Source: Kordiimonas pumila
GTDB taxonomy: Bacteria; Pseudomonadota; Alphaproteobacteria; Sphingomonadales; Kordiimonadaceae
DNA: 64,000 nt
Assembly (NCBI RefSeq): GCF_015240255.1
Contig: NZ_CP061205.1
Location: forward strand, 1,633,501-1,697,500
Direction: 5' to 3'
The notes under the pieces were generated by a model that had not been told where the DNA came from, searched no databases, and saw nothing but the letters and a program-made list of their open reading frames with translations. Positions within the stretch are counted from its first letter, which is position 1, and each line of letters starts with the position of its first letter. Of this stretch, positions 26,538 through 35,020 are shown piece after piece. Made by a program: the position numbers and the translations under genes.

Positions 26538-28862
26538 ATGAATACCAGATTTACTGCAGCCTTGTTGGCTTCTGCATCCATTGTGGCCTTTAGCGCTTTA
26601 CCGCAAGCTGCGCAGGCGCAGATGTTTGAAGAAATTGTTGTAACGGCGCAAAAGCGTGACCAAAGCCTTAGCGATGTTGGTGTTTCTGTTACTGCTTTTT
26701 CGGGCGAGTCTATCGAGCGGCTTGGTTTTACCAATAGCGTGGATATTGTGGCGCAGGTGCCAGGCTTGAATGTTGGTACGCCTGTTGGGGAAGGTAATAA
26801 CCCTGCCTTTACACTGCGTGGTGTTGGCCTGAATGACTTTAATGACAATAGTGAATCTCCTATCGCGATCTATCAGGATGGTGTTTATGTGTCTGCGCTT
26901 GCGGGCATGACATTTCAGCTTTTTGATGTGGAACGTGTTGAGGTTTTAAGAGGGCCACAAGGCACACTTTATGGCCGTAACGCAACGGGTGGTCTTATTC
27001 ATTTTATTTCGAAAAAGCCAACGGATGAATTTGAAGCTTATGCAAGGGCAACATACGGCAGCTATAATCAGATTAAGCTGGAAGGTGCTATTAGTGGCCC
27101 TCTAAGTGACACAGTTTCCGGCAGGCTTTCTTTTTCAAGCAATAATCATGATGGCTATAATGAAAACCGTATTGGTCGTGATGGTAATGAAGCTGATAGT
27201 AAGGCTGTTCGGGGCCTGCTTGATTTCAAGCTTGCGGACAATCACAACCTAATGCTGAAAGGCTATTACTCAAAAGCCGACACTATTGCCGCACAGTATC
27301 AACATGTGCCATCTGATGGTGTGTCTGATATTTATGGATACAGCGATACAGACGGCGACACGCATGCAGGTGCTTATGACCGCGCTGGTGCCCTGAATAT
27401 TGAAGCATACGGCGTTTCAGGTACCTATGAGGGCACATGGGGCGAGGTTGATGTGACGAATGTTTTATCCTACAGCAAAACAGACAAGTTCCACCAAGAA
27501 GACACAGACGCTGGCCCAGTAAGCGGTATTCTACCAACATTTCAGGCGAATATCAGGCAAATTTCTGAAGAGCTGACCTTTTCAGGCGGTAATGATAAAT
27601 TTAACTGGGTGCTGGGAGGTTTCTTCTTTGACACCAAGGTTGTTGGCAAGCTTGACCTACTCGTAAACTGGTATGCAGGTTTTGCGAATGCGGTTGATTC
27701 CGACCCAACCGTGTTTGATGGCTTGCTCGGCGCTGGTACGCCTTCTCTTGGGGCAACGGCAGATGATGTGCTTTTACCTGCTATTGGCTATGATGTTGAT
27801 TATACACAGGATACCCAGTCAATTTCAGGCTACGGTCAGGTTGAGTATAATCTGGATGAAAAATGGAAAGTTACTTTTGGTCTGCGCTACACCAATGAAA
27901 AACGCCATATAGAATATCTAAACGCTATGCCAGCAGGATACCTTCTGAATGATGCCTTTGGTGGTGTTCTTGGTATGCAGTCTTATATGGATTTCCGTAC
28001 AGGGGCTAATAATAACGGTACCGGCATACCGGGGCTGGATGCTGGCGCTGTGGGCAATCTGAACGATAATGATTTTAATAATGTGTCTGGTAAAGTCGGG
28101 CTGGATTATGCTGCAAACGATGATCTGCTTCTGTATGTAAGTGTTAGTCGGGGCTTTAAGTCTGGTGGGTTTAATGCCGGTTTCCTTGATGCAACAGACG
28201 GCCTTACAACAGCGAATGTACCTTACGATTCTGAAAAGCTGACATCGTATGAAGCTGGTTTCAAGTGGAACTCAACGGGTGGTATGTTCCGCGTTAACGG
28301 CGCTGCTTTCTATTACGACTATAAAGACTTTCAGGCGCTTGGTTTCTCTGGCCTTTCACAGTTTATTACAAACTCGGATGCCACCTATAAAGGCATGGAG
28401 CTTGAAGTGGGTGCAACCCCTGCCGAAGGGCTTTCCATTCAATTAGGGGCAAGCTATCTCGATGCTCAGGTTGACGGTGTCTTTATTGATGGTGTTTACT
28501 TCCCTGATGTAACGCCTGTGCTTGCGCCTGAGTTTACCGCGAACGGCCTTGTACACTATGAAAAGCCGGTTACTGCCCTGAAGGGTATTGTTGGTGCGAC
28601 TGTTAGCTTTAACCACCAAGGTAGTCATTATTTTGACATTACCAATTCGGCAAGCTCAAAACAAAAGGCTTATACTCTTGTTGATGCAAGGCTTTCATGG
28701 ATGAGTGAAAATGAAAGCGTAGAACTGGCAGCCTTTGCCAAAAATATCTTTGGTAAAGACTATAATGTTTATTCCTTCGACTTCACCGGTACAGCGGGCT
28801 TTTTGCAGGAAATGCCGGGCCGCCCCAAATGGTTCGGGGCTGAGCTAACCTTGCGCTACTAA
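26538..28862 (+). CDS. TonB-dependent outer-membrane receptor
   Basis: The 774-residue receptor starts at an ATG after AAGGAGAGAT. A signal peptide ends near AAQAQ, then EEIVVTAQKRDQSLSDVGVS, plug motif VEVLRGPQGTLYGRNATGG and the TonB-receptor repeat SRGFKSGGFNAGF lead to a barrel with C-terminus FGAELTLRY. It resembles the receptor at 18224 in its N-terminus. It lies between two AraC-type regulators of one subfamily, which suggests inducible uptake. The transported compound cannot be read from sequence. Confidence 0.9.
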   Translation: MNTRFTAALLASASIVAFSALPQAAQAQMFEEIVVTAQKRDQSLSDVGVSVTAFSGESIERLGFTNSVDIVAQVPGLNVGTPVGEGNNPAFTLRGVGLNDFNDNSESPIAIYQDGVYVSALAGMTFQLFDVERVEVLRGPQGTLYGRNATGGLIHFISKKPTDEFEAYARATYGSYNQIKLEGAISGPLSDTVSGRLSFSSNNHDGYNENRIGRDGNEADSKAVRGLLDFKLADNHNLMLKGYYSKADTIAAQYQHVPSDGVSDIYGYSDTDGDTHAGAYDRAGALNIEAYGVSGTYEGTWGEVDVTNVLSYSKTDKFHQEDTDAGPVSGILPTFQANIRQISEELTFSGGNDKFNWVLGGFFFDTKVVGKLDLLVNWYAGFANAVDSDPTVFDGLLGAGTPSLGATADDVLLPAIGYDVDYTQDTQSISGYGQVEYNLDEKWKVTFGLRYTNEKRHIEYLNAMPAGYLLNDAFGGVLGMQSYMDFRTGANNNGTGIPGLDAGAVGNLNDNDFNNVSGKVGLDYAANDDLLLYVSVSRGFKSGGFNAGFLDATDGLTTANVPYDSEKLTSYEAGFKWNSTGGMFRVNGAAFYYDYKDFQALGFSGLSQFITNSDATYKGMELEVGATPAEGLSIQLGASYLDAQVDGVFIDGVYFPDVTPVLAPEFTANGLVHYEKPVTALKGIVGATVSFNHQGSHYFDITNSASSKQKAYTLVDARLSWMSENESVELAAFAKNIFGKDYNVYSFDFTGTAGFLQEMPGRPKWFGAELTLRY

Positions 28863-28873
28863 TATAGCGTTCT

Positions 28874-28909
28874 CCTGAGGCAGTTCATAAGTCCTGCCTC
28901 AGGCTTTCC
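28874..28909 (+). terminator. Intrinsic terminator-like hairpin after TonB receptor gene
   Basis: CCTGAGGCAG (28874-28883) and CTGCCTCAGG (28894-28903) form a perfect ten-pair stem with a ten-base loop just after the receptor stop. The following tract (CTTTCCC) is poor in T, so efficiency is uncertain. Confidence 0.65.
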
Positions 28910-28932
28910 CTGATATGTGCTGGAGGTGTGTG

Positions 28933-29961
28933 GTGATTGAAGCCCGTGTTAACTTGGCAGTTCTTGCAGGATGGCGTGAATTATTTGAACGCAGCGAAGT
29001 TGCCAATATTGAAATTAACCGTATTTCCGAGCTTGAGTTTGCAAGCAGTAGTTCTAACAAACATGAAATAAGCCTTGCCGATTTTGTCGCGCTTTTAGAA
29101 AAAATTGGCAACAATGTTAAGCGCCCCAACCTGTTTTGGCGTGCTGGTGAGACATATGATTTTTCGGTTCTTGGTGATGTGGGCGAGGCGATCTTATCTG
29201 CAAAAACCTTGCGGGGTGCGTTGAAGCGCTTCACTGATTATTTTCTGTTGCTGCAAGATGCAACAGAGCTTAGCTTTGAAACAGGGGAACGGTTTTCTGT
29301 TATCAGTTACCGTATTCTCGACCCTAACATATGGCCGCGTACCTGTGATGCCGCTTTTACACTTGGGCTATGCTTGCAGCTTATTCGAAAGGTCGCGGGC
29401 TATAGCTGGCATGAAGTGGAAGTAACACTTGAATGTGAACGCAGCGACGTGAAAAGCGATATTGCTTCGTGTGTAGGCACGCACTGTACATACGGCGGCG
29501 AAGCAAATATGATCAGGTTTCCTGTAAGCTTTCTTGATAGGCCCTTTAACCCTGATTATGAAGTGGCCGCAAAAACGTTAAATGCCTTGAGTAAGAAGGT
29601 TATTTATAAAAAGCGTAATATGCCGATTTCAGAGCGGGTAAAAACAGAAATTTATAGCCAGCTTGGGCAGGGGCGTGTGGACCAGAATACTATTGCGCGT
29701 GAACTGGGTATGTCTGGCCGAACTTTGCGCCGCAAGTTAACAACGGAAGATGTATCCTTTCAGGCTATACTCGATGAATGCCGTATGCGGGTTGCGTCGC
29801 TTGAACTTAAAACACGCCGTAATATATCGCTTTCAGAAACGGCACTGCGCCTTGGCTATTCAGAGCATAGCAGTTTTTCGCGGGCCTTTACGCGGTGGTG
29901 CGGTATGACACCACAAGATTTCAGGCGAGTAGAGCGCACAGAGTACTGCGCTATAATGTGA
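28933..29961 (+). CDS. AraC-family transcriptional regulator
   Basis: I start at the GTG at 28933 (MIEARVN), six bases after GGAGG; an upstream in-frame ATG at 28915 precedes that ribosome binding site. The protein is about 342 residues. The sensor domain contains LDPNIWPRTCDAAFTLG, the same motif as in the AraC protein at 25257. The C-terminal HTH pair is TIARELGMSGRTLRRKL and SLSETALRLGYSEHSSFSRA. It is upstream of the ferredoxin / amidotransferase pair and may control that block or the receptor before it. Confidence 0.85.
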   Translation: MIEARVNLAVLAGWRELFERSEVANIEINRISELEFASSSSNKHEISLADFVALLEKIGNNVKRPNLFWRAGETYDFSVLGDVGEAILSAKTLRGALKRFTDYFLLLQDATELSFETGERFSVISYRILDPNIWPRTCDAAFTLGLCLQLIRKVAGYSWHEVEVTLECERSDVKSDIASCVGTHCTYGGEANMIRFPVSFLDRPFNPDYEVAAKTLNALSKKVIYKKRNMPISERVKTEIYSQLGQGRVDQNTIARELGMSGRTLRRKLTTEDVSFQAILDECRMRVASLELKTRRNISLSETALRLGYSEHSSFSRAFTRWCGMTPQDFRRVERTEYCAIM

Positions 29962-30054
29962 GTATGGTTACCCTTTAAGATGGCCGCTTTTGTTAAGTGT
30001 TAGCCTGCTTTCTTTGTCATAATTGCTCCATCACGTAACCATAAGGGGCATGCT

Positions 30055-30369
30055 ATGCCAGATATTATTTTCACGCGGGCAGACGGTGTAAAAGAAACTG
30101 TTGAAGCGGATATTGGTGTATCCATCATGGAAGCTGGCCGCGATGCAGGTGTTGGGGTTGAAGGCACCTGTGGTGGCTGTTTAAGCTGTGCCACATGCCA
30201 TGTTATTGTAGCAGATAGCTGGTTTACGGAATTAGAACCCATGACGGAAGATGAGGATGATATGCTCGATATGGCAGAAGAACGGTGTGCCACATCGCGC
30301 CTTGGGTGCCAAATTGCCATGACAGAAGCTTTAGACGGCATTGAGATTACGGTACCTGAAAATTTCTGA
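30055..30369 (+). CDS. [2Fe-2S] ferredoxin, adrenodoxin type
   Basis: The 104-residue protein has the cluster ligands Cys39, Cys45, Cys48 (CX5CX2C) and Cys85 (RLGCQIAM), with the acidic EDEDDMLDMAEE helix typical of ferredoxins that serve P450s and some Rieske oxygenases. AAGGGGC is the ribosome binding site. It is 29 bases upstream of the amidotransferase gene and about 2 kb from a P450 gene, which is the likeliest electron acceptor; the Rieske oxygenase at 52.6 kb is another candidate. No ferredoxin reductase gene is visible in the window. Confidence 0.9.
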   Translation: MPDIIFTRADGVKETVEADIGVSIMEAGRDAGVGVEGTCGGCLSCATCHVIVADSWFTELEPMTEDEDDMLDMAEERCATSRLGCQIAMTEALDGIEITVPENF

Positions 30370-30398
30370 CCATATTTCACATGTAACAGGAGGCATTA

Positions 30399-31235
30399 TT
30401 GCCGCGTATTTTGGTAATGGAGGGCAACCCAGCCCAAAGCCGTAAAAAGGCACAAAAGCAGAATATCAAAATGGCAGGCGAAACCTACGCTGATATTGTG
30501 CGCAGATATTTTCCGGCAATTGATATTGATACAGTATATGCCGCCGATAGAGATGCTGAGATGCCATCTGGCACAGACCTTAAAGGGTACGACGGGTTTA
30601 TTGTTGGTGGCTCTGGCCTGCACTGCTATGATACGACATTTGAAGTGTTAAACCAGATTGAGCTCTTGAAGCAGGCGACAGATGCAGGTTTGCCAGTTCT
30701 TGGGAGCTGTTGGGGGTTGCAAATTGCGGCGCTTGCAGGGGGCGGTGCAGTAGAGCGCAGCCCAATTGGCCGAGAGATTGGCGTTGCCCGTAAAATTCAT
30801 CTAACAGCAGAGGGGCAGGCACACCCATTATATGCCGGTAAACGTCTGGTTTTCGATAGCCCGTGTATACACTATGATGAAGTTGTAAAACTGCCTTCTG
30901 GCAGCACGGTTTTAGCCTCAAACAAGCATAGTCATGTGCAGGCGGCCATTATTCCACTTGCGAACTCTGAAGTGTGGGCAATGCAATATCATCCTGAATT
31001 TGAGCTATCGAATATTGCGCAGTTACTGGGGCTGTACGCGGCAGATATGATGGCTGAAGGCTTTTTTAAAGATGAAGCTTCGTTAAACGCTTATATTAAA
31101 AACGTGCGTATACTTGCAAGTGATCCAGCTAATAAGGCCGCATCATGGCAACTGGCAATTGACAGTGATATACTTGATAATGCTTACCAAACACTTGAAA
31201 TCCAGAATTGGGTAAAGGCGTTTATCCTGAAATGA
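30399..31235 (+). CDS. Class I glutamine amidotransferase-like hydrolase
   Basis: The 278-residue protein starts at a TTG with AGGAGG seven bases upstream. It has the class I triad: nucleophile Cys104 in VLGSCWGLQIAAL, and His198 and Glu200 in AMQYHPEFE. No synthase domain is attached. Similar proteins in aniline (AtdA2/TdnT) and putrescine (PuuD) routes hydrolyse gamma-glutamyl amides rather than supplying ammonia. With the glutamine-synthetase-like gene at 33695, a gamma-glutamyl hydrolase role is an attractive inference. It is cotranscribed with the ferredoxin gene. Confidence 0.85.
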   Translation: MPRILVMEGNPAQSRKKAQKQNIKMAGETYADIVRRYFPAIDIDTVYAADRDAEMPSGTDLKGYDGFIVGGSGLHCYDTTFEVLNQIELLKQATDAGLPVLGSCWGLQIAALAGGGAVERSPIGREIGVARKIHLTAEGQAHPLYAGKRLVFDSPCIHYDEVVKLPSGSTVLASNKHSHVQAAIIPLANSEVWAMQYHPEFELSNIAQLLGLYAADMMAEGFFKDEASLNAYIKNVRILASDPANKAASWQLAIDSDILDNAYQTLEIQNWVKAFILK

Positions 31236-31253
31236 ACCGACGTTGCACACAAT

Positions 31254-31281
31254 AAAACGGGGCCAGTTTGGCCCCGTTTTT
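31254..31281. terminator. Bidirectional terminator between convergent genes
   Basis: AAAACGGGGCC (31254-31264) and GGCCCCGTTTT (31270-31280) form a perfect eleven-pair stem with a five-base loop, with A and T tracts at either side. It serves both the amidotransferase gene (+) and the extradiol dioxygenase gene (-). Confidence 0.9.
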
Positions 31282-31303
31282 GTATCTGTTGTAGATATCT
31301 TCT

Positions 31304-32185
31304 TTAGGTCCAGCCATTTTCTGGGCGGTCAAACCATACGTGAACCTGCCCGGTACCTGTTGAATTTTCATATTCACCGAACAGCCGGCCTGTGGCTTTA
31401 CACTCTGTGCCACCAACGGCAGATGCCATCATAAGATAGTGGGCAAACTTGCCTTCTGGTTTGTGCTCCATATAAGCATCCATATTGTTGATAACAGACG
31501 CATGATCACCTGCTTTAAACCATGCAAGGCGTTGCTCGTCTGCGGCGCGTGCTTCTGGTGTGAATACATGAATGGGGTCAGATGCTTCATGATAGATAAG
31601 TTCATCAAGAGGCCAGAACCTGTGGCTCATGCCGCCGCTTGCAAGCAAGACAACACGTTTGCCAGATTTTTTAACGGCTTCGCCAATGGCTTTTCCTACA
31701 TCTAAAAAATTCTTTGTCGTGCCTGTTTGGCAAACACTAACAGAAAGCCATGCTTCATCCCGCTCATCGCTATGCAAAAAATGCGCGATATTAATGGTTG
31801 GGTAATGGATGGGCAGGTAGGGGTCATCATTTGCAATACAAGGCACGCCTGATGCTACAGCTTCTGCGGCAGCAAGCTTTGCAAGGCTTGCATCCCCTTT
31901 CAGGTTAAAGGGTATTTGCTTCATGCCGCGAGGTAGCTCTTCAGAGGTATATTTACCACTGCGCCTTTCATGCCCAGTAATGATAAATTCAACTGTTGAA
32001 AACCAGTGTGTGTCAAACACAATAACAGCATCTGGTTTTAAGACATCAATCACTTCACTGCGTAATTGTTTCAGCCCCGGAACGAGGGTTATTTCTTTCC
32101 CGTCATTCAAAGCAAAACGTGTTTCCTGAGGCATCATGATTGGCGGTGCATGTGACACCAGCCCAACACCAACAATTTCACCCAT
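31304..32185 (-). CDS. hpaD: Class III extradiol dioxygenase, homoprotocatechuate 2,3-dioxygenase-like
   Basis: The 293-residue protein belongs to the LigB superfamily and is closest in pattern to enterobacterial HpaD/HpcB. Shared landmarks are His12 in VSHAPP, VIVFDTHWFS, KYTSEELPRGMKQIPFN, LLASGGMSHRFWP and the end GTGQVHVWF. Such enzymes bind Fe(II) with two His and one Glu and open catecholic rings next to the diol. With HpaE-, HpaF- and HpaG-like proteins in the window it suggests meta-cleavage of homoprotocatechuate or a similar side-chain catechol. AGGAGG precedes the ATG. The gene is divergent from the P450 gene. Confidence 0.85.
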   Translation of the reverse strand: MGEIVGVGLVSHAPPIMMPQETRFALNDGKEITLVPGLKQLRSEVIDVLKPDAVIVFDTHWFSTVEFIITGHERRSGKYTSEELPRGMKQIPFNLKGDASLAKLAAAEAVASGVPCIANDDPYLPIHYPTINIAHFLHSDERDEAWLSVSVCQTGTTKNFLDVGKAIGEAVKKSGKRVVLLASGGMSHRFWPLDELIYHEASDPIHVFTPEARAADEQRLAWFKAGDHASVINNMDAYMEHKPEGKFAHYLMMASAVGGTECKATGRLFGEYENSTGTGQVHVWFDRPENGWT

Positions 32186-32399
32186 AGTGTCCTCCTGTTT
32201 GGATATTAGCTTTGATCAAAAAGTGCCTGATTCAGAGGGGCTGGTCCAATGGCAAGGCCTGTAAAGGCCATTATACACCAACTTTGACCACAATTGCTAA
32301 GAACCCTAAGGGTAACATAGGCATAGTGAAGATCAGGAGGGCGCTTCCTGTTGGGTGCCCGTTTTTCTAGTGGCTCATTTTGCTGTGGTGGAGAGTAGT
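32186..32399. promoter_or_regulatory. Divergent promoter region of hpaD-like and P450 genes
   Basis: This 214-base gap holds a ten-base palindrome TTTGATCAAA (32211-32220) close to the hpaD-like start and an inverted repeat GGCCT-GTAA-AGGCC (32256-32269). Both are candidate operator elements; no regulator gene lies immediately beside them. I cannot place promoters reliably. Confidence 0.35.
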
Positions 32400-33662
32400 A
32401 TGTCATTTCCCTATTCATTCAATGCGGATGAAAACGCCGACCTTTCAAAGCATGATTCTTTCATTCAGGGACCACCTTTAAAAACATTTAAGCGTATGCA
32501 GCAACATGATCCTTTGGCATGGTGCCCAGAGGAAGATGGGCGGGGTTTCTGGTCTATCACCCGCCACGCAGATATTATGGATTTGAATAAACAGCCAGAG
32601 CTGCTGAGTTCCGCGCGAGGTATTCGCATTGAAGACCAGTCAGAGGAAGAATATGAGGCGCGCAAAACCTTTCAGGAGACAGATGCGCCCGACCACCGCA
32701 AAACACGGATGTTAGTGAATAAAGCGTTCTCCAAGGCGACTGTAGCGCAATACGAGCAGCAAATTCGCAGCATTGTGGTTGATTTGTTTGAAGAAACTTT
32801 TCAGGAAAAAGAATTTGATGCTGTTGATAAAATAGCGCGCCAGCTACCCATGCGGATGCTGGCACAAATACTAGGTGTGCCAGCACAAGATGCCGACTGG
32901 CTGGTAGAACGCGGTGATAACCTGATCGCGAATACAGACCCAGAATATAGTGATTTTGTGGTCGATAAGGTGGATACCGAAGAATACCGGCTGTTGCCTT
33001 TCCGGTCCCCTGCAGCGGTTGATCTGTTTGATTATGCGAATGACCAGCTTAAACGCATTAAAAAAGGTGAAGATGTTGGTGTTTTGAGCCTTGTGAAACA
33101 GCCAATGAAAGATGGCACCTGCATGAGTGATGCAGAGTTCCGTAATTTCTTTTGTCTATTGGTGGCAGCAGGGAACGATACGACACGCTATAGTATTGCA
33201 GCATCGCTCCATGCGCTTGCCAACGAAAAGCACCTGATGCAGCAGTTGAAGGCAAACGGCGATGCGCTATGGGATACGGCAACAGATGAATTGATCCGTT
33301 ATGCTTCTCCTACCATGTACTTTAGGCGGACTGCTACTCGCGATTTTGATTATCATAATAAAACGGTGAAAGAAGGCGATAAGGTTATTCTGTGGTTTGC
33401 TGCCGGAAATCGAGACGAGACGGTGTTTGCGAACCCCGATGCGATTGATATTACCCGCCAGCAAAACAAGTTTGTGTCCTTTGGTCAGGGCGGCCCGCAT
33501 GTGTGCCTTGGTATGTGGCTTGCTAAACTGGAAGTAAAAACGCTGCTTCAGGAAATTGTTAAGGTGGTGGATGGCTTTGAACAAACAGCGCCGCACACTT
33601 TTCTGCGGTCCAACTTTATTGGCGGAATTAAAAAGCTGCCTCTTGCGGTTAAATTAAAATAA
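32400..33662 (+). CDS. Cytochrome P450 monooxygenase
   Basis: From the ATG at 32400 (after GTGGAGAG; the frame is open further upstream without a ribosome binding site) the protein has 420 residues, normal for a soluble bacterial P450. The I-helix oxygen motif is AAGNDTTRYS, the ExxR motif is in DELIRYASP, and the heme loop is FGQGGPHVCLGMWLAK with the proximal Cys. It needs a ferredoxin partner; one is encoded at 30055. It leads an operon with the glutamine-synthetase-like and HpaE-like genes, so it may hydroxylate an aromatic or amine-derived substrate before ring cleavage. The substrate is unknown. Confidence 0.93.
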   Translation: MSFPYSFNADENADLSKHDSFIQGPPLKTFKRMQQHDPLAWCPEEDGRGFWSITRHADIMDLNKQPELLSSARGIRIEDQSEEEYEARKTFQETDAPDHRKTRMLVNKAFSKATVAQYEQQIRSIVVDLFEETFQEKEFDAVDKIARQLPMRMLAQILGVPAQDADWLVERGDNLIANTDPEYSDFVVDKVDTEEYRLLPFRSPAAVDLFDYANDQLKRIKKGEDVGVLSLVKQPMKDGTCMSDAEFRNFFCLLVAAGNDTTRYSIAASLHALANEKHLMQQLKANGDALWDTATDELIRYASPTMYFRRTATRDFDYHNKTVKEGDKVILWFAAGNRDETVFANPDAIDITRQQNKFVSFGQGGPHVCLGMWLAKLEVKTLLQEIVKVVDGFEQTAPHTFLRSNFIGGIKKLPLAVKLK

Positions 33663-33694
33663 TAGCGTCTGGTTTGGGCGAAAAGGATTTGTAA

Positions 33695-34981
33695 ATGTCA
33701 GTTGAAGAAAGAATTAGGGTTTTATTTGCAGACCAATTGAACCTTGCGCGCGGTAAATATGTACCACGCTCGTATGCTGAGCGTGGTAACGTAAAGTTTT
33801 GCCTCGGTGCTTACGCTGTTACCTATTGCCGAAAACTGATTGATGCCCCCGGCGCTAAAATGCTCGAAGGCTTGCCTGACCTTGAAGCCGTGTTTGATTT
33901 GGCAGACGCGGTACAAAGCTGGGAAGACAATTGCAAAATTGTGATTGCAGACCTGGAATTTGAAGGGGAACCGCTGCCTATGTGCGGGCGTAGCCTTTTG
34001 AAGCGTACACTGGCAGCGTGGCAAAAGCGCGGGTATACAGCTAAAATTGGTATAGAGCTTGAAGCTTTTGTGTTTCAGCGCGGCGAAAACGGTGCATGGG
34101 TACCGTATGATACACCCGGCGCTTATGTATACGGCACAGGTCCTGCAACTGACCCGGCAGGGTTGATGGATGATATATGGAAAGAGGCTATGCGGTGTGG
34201 TTTCAAAATTGAATCCATGAACTCAGAGTATGATAGCCCGCAGTTTGAACTCACTTTGAAGTATGATGATGCTTTAAAAGCAATTGATGATGTTTTTCTA
34301 TTTAAGTTAATGGCACGTGAACTGGCTTTTCGTAAGGGCTTTTTGCTGTGCTTTATGCCCAAACCGCTTGAAGAAGCGGGCGGAAGCGGCCTTCATGTGA
34401 ACTTTAGCTTGTGGGATAAGGACGGTAATAATGCCTTTGCTGATACAAGCGAAGCGGACGGCCTTTCCTCTCTTGCAAAACAATGTGTTGCAGGTCTTGT
34501 TGAGCACCACGAAGGCATGGCTGGTTTATTGGCACCAACAACAAACTCATACCGCCGTTTAACGGCTGATAGCCTTGCTGGTTACTGGGCAAGCTGGGGC
34601 TATGACCACAGGGGTGCCACTACCCGCGTTTCCAATGAGCGCGGCAAGGGTACACGGCTTGAACACCGGCAATCAGACTGTGCTGTTAGCCCGTATGTGG
34701 CGGCGGCAACTGTTTTGCAAGCCGCACTTCTTGGCGTTACAGAGGGGTATGACATTCCTCAGCCAGAAACAGGCGACAGCTTCGAAACGGTTAGTACAGA
34801 CCGGCATACTCCGCCTGACTTGGCAAGCGCCTTAAAGGCCTTGAAAGCTGATACAAAGCTGGTTGCGGCGCTCGGTGAAACATTTGTTGCCAACTTTCTT
34901 GCTATCAAGGAAGCGGAACTGGAAGAAGCCGAAGGCAAATCCAGCGAGTGGGAATTCAACTATTATAGCCCGTTTATATAA
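33695..34981 (+). CDS. Glutamine synthetase-like amide ligase
   Basis: The 428-residue protein has the glutamine synthetase catalytic fold. Metal-binding segments are KIGIELEAFVFQ and MNSEYDSPQFELTL, the glutamate/ammonia-site strand is GSGLHVNFSLW, and the ATP/phosphate Arg region includes GKGTRLEHRQSDC. It lacks the adenylylation loop of classical GlnA. Divergent members ligate glutamate to amines: PuuA (putrescine), IpuC (isopropylamine), AtdA1/TdnQ (aniline). Its place between P450 and aldehyde dehydrogenase genes and near a class I amidotransferase argues for a gamma-glutamyl-amine ligase rather than primary nitrogen assimilation; this is inference. Confidence 0.87.
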   Translation: MSVEERIRVLFADQLNLARGKYVPRSYAERGNVKFCLGAYAVTYCRKLIDAPGAKMLEGLPDLEAVFDLADAVQSWEDNCKIVIADLEFEGEPLPMCGRSLLKRTLAAWQKRGYTAKIGIELEAFVFQRGENGAWVPYDTPGAYVYGTGPATDPAGLMDDIWKEAMRCGFKIESMNSEYDSPQFELTLKYDDALKAIDDVFLFKLMARELAFRKGFLLCFMPKPLEEAGGSGLHVNFSLWDKDGNNAFADTSEADGLSSLAKQCVAGLVEHHEGMAGLLAPTTNSYRRLTADSLAGYWASWGYDHRGATTRVSNERGKGTRLEHRQSDCAVSPYVAAATVLQAALLGVTEGYDIPQPETGDSFETVSTDRHTPPDLASALKALKADTKLVAALGETFVANFLAIKEAELEEAEGKSSEWEFNYYSPFI

Positions 34982-35020
34982 ACCTATGCCTTGTATTTAT
35001 GCATGACAGGAGAGCGATCC

